NCBI RefSeq assembly: GCF_963422355.1
Contig: NC_085100.1
Location: 3,254,568-3,318,567 of the forward strand
From: Corticium candelabrum
Lineage: Eukaryota; Porifera; Homoscleromorpha; Homosclerophorida; Plakinidae
Direction: 5' to 3'
Length of the DNA: 64,000 nucleotides
Position 1 is the first letter of the stretch. Each line of letters opens with the position of its first letter. This document shows, one piece after another, positions 63,215 to 64,000 of the stretch. The translations under genes were made by a program, and so were the position numbers. Under the pieces are notes generated by a model. That model was not told where the DNA came from. It ran no database searches and was given only the letters and a program-made list of their open reading frames with translations.

Positions 63215-64000
63215 CTACCATTTTATTCAATCAAAAAACAGCAACGCATATTATTAGTTGAATGGCGTCCATGGCATAATAAAATCATGCATTAACTTAA
63301 TTAATTAAGAGTGATCGAGTATCTCACTGACTATGAGCCAAAGTCTTATAGTCAAATTGAGTATAAGCATAACATAAGCGACGAAACGTTTTCGTAAGTG
63401 GAGGGCACAGCCTATATACATATACAAGATGATACTATTTATTTATAGTTTAGATGGCACATACTAATCACGAGCTACACTATGGCCCATGCAACTTCAA
63501 GCTATAAACACTACGCTAAATATATTCATACTTCTCTTCTATCCTTGACTTCTTAGCTTGAGACGTCCAAAAATCACGTAGACAACTGACTCATTTCAGT
63601 GTAATCAGGCTAACGCATGCTGTCACTCTAAACAGCTTACTACGTTTATAGTTAGGAGTAAAACTTAGTTCTACACATCAGCAAAAGTGCCCCAAAGTTG
63701 GATCTGTCGCCTACGTCTTGTACATAATCAGAAACTACTGAGAATGTATACTACATCATAAAAGCTAATTGCTTTGTCAATCTACATTCCAGTAAATCAG
63801 TCCTCATGCAACAAGTTAGCCACAACTACCTTAATTAATTAATTAATTAATTAATTAAGGATTACTATAAATTTTATCCCTCTGGGAAATGGATGTAAAT
63901 TATAGCACTGTAGAGTATATAACACACAACTGTCAGAGTGAATGTATATCAACAATTGCACAAAAATACTTCAAAATTATGTAGACTACTGTACAACATC
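63215..64000. other. Right end of window, upstream part of the JmjC gene
   Basis: AT-rich sequence, presumably intron or 5' flank. It carries a TTAA-tetranucleotide palindromic run at about 63829-63859. I could not identify the N-terminal exon(s). Confidence 0.4.
63829..63859. repeat. (TTAA)n palindromic run
   Basis: Around seven tandem TTAA/TAAT units, self-complementary. A shorter version follows the FAM81-like stop at 3223-3245. Confidence 0.85.

Overview
This is nuclear DNA from an animal. Every recognisable gene is split by spliceosomal introns, many only 55-90 nt long, and the proteins are animal-specific (Patched, KLHL20, spatacsin, a multi-PDZ scaffold). Genes are dense (about eleven in 64 kb) and on both strands. 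Dinucleotide microsatellites are long and abundant, and short non-autonomous DNA transposons sit in introns and between genes. Together this suggests an invertebrate with a compact genome; a sponge is my best guess but nothing here proves it. Exon coordinates below were worked out by hand from splice sites, reading-frame phase and, where possible, remembered family similarity. They were not confirmed by alignment or RNA.

Layout, left to right: 3' part of a WW-domain gene (+, 1-1534); FAM81-like coiled-coil gene (+, 2154-3224); a 21-exon gene for a ~1,922-aa disordered protein with an EF-hand module (+, 3721-15045); a PTCH (Patched) gene (-, 16688-21941); a small leucine-rich-repeat gene (-, 22160-24362); RIOK2 (+, 24454-29474); a short CCDC34-like coiled-coil gene (-, 29781-30323); a ten-PDZ scaffold (+, 30608-38393); SPG11/spatacsin with about 44 exons (-, 39312-56741); KLHL20 (+, 56800-59905); and a JmjC oxygenase that appears to carry a C-terminal EF-hand and an HTEL ER-retrieval tail (-, 59986-63214, 5' end not found).

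Three gene pairs are divergent with very short gaps between start codons: LRR/RIOK2 (91 bp), CCDC34-like/PDZ (284 bp) and SPG11/KLHL20 (58 bp). These are likely bidirectional promoters. The SPG11/KLHL20 gap carries a TCACGTGAC box of the CLEAR/E-box type, notable because spatacsin is a lysosome-reformation factor. The genes otherwise belong to unrelated processes: Hedgehog-receptor-type signalling, 40S ribosome maturation, cullin-3 ubiquitin ligase adaptor, polarity or scaffold function, and lysosome recycling. There is no operon-like logic.

Repeats: two PIF/Harbinger-like MITEs of one family (4789-5407, 20343-20911), two TA-flanked MITEs (938-1301, 55108-55438), two elements ending in a TATTTCCTCGAATAGT motif (57737-58465, with an expanded ~40-bp minisatellite inside, and 60451-60864), a foldback element (10505-11106), a GC-rich composite repeat (53622-55100) and two tiny hairpin repeats. 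A tandem duplication inside the first PTCH intron has left a decoy copy of an exon edge. Three introns appear to use GC-AG splice sites.
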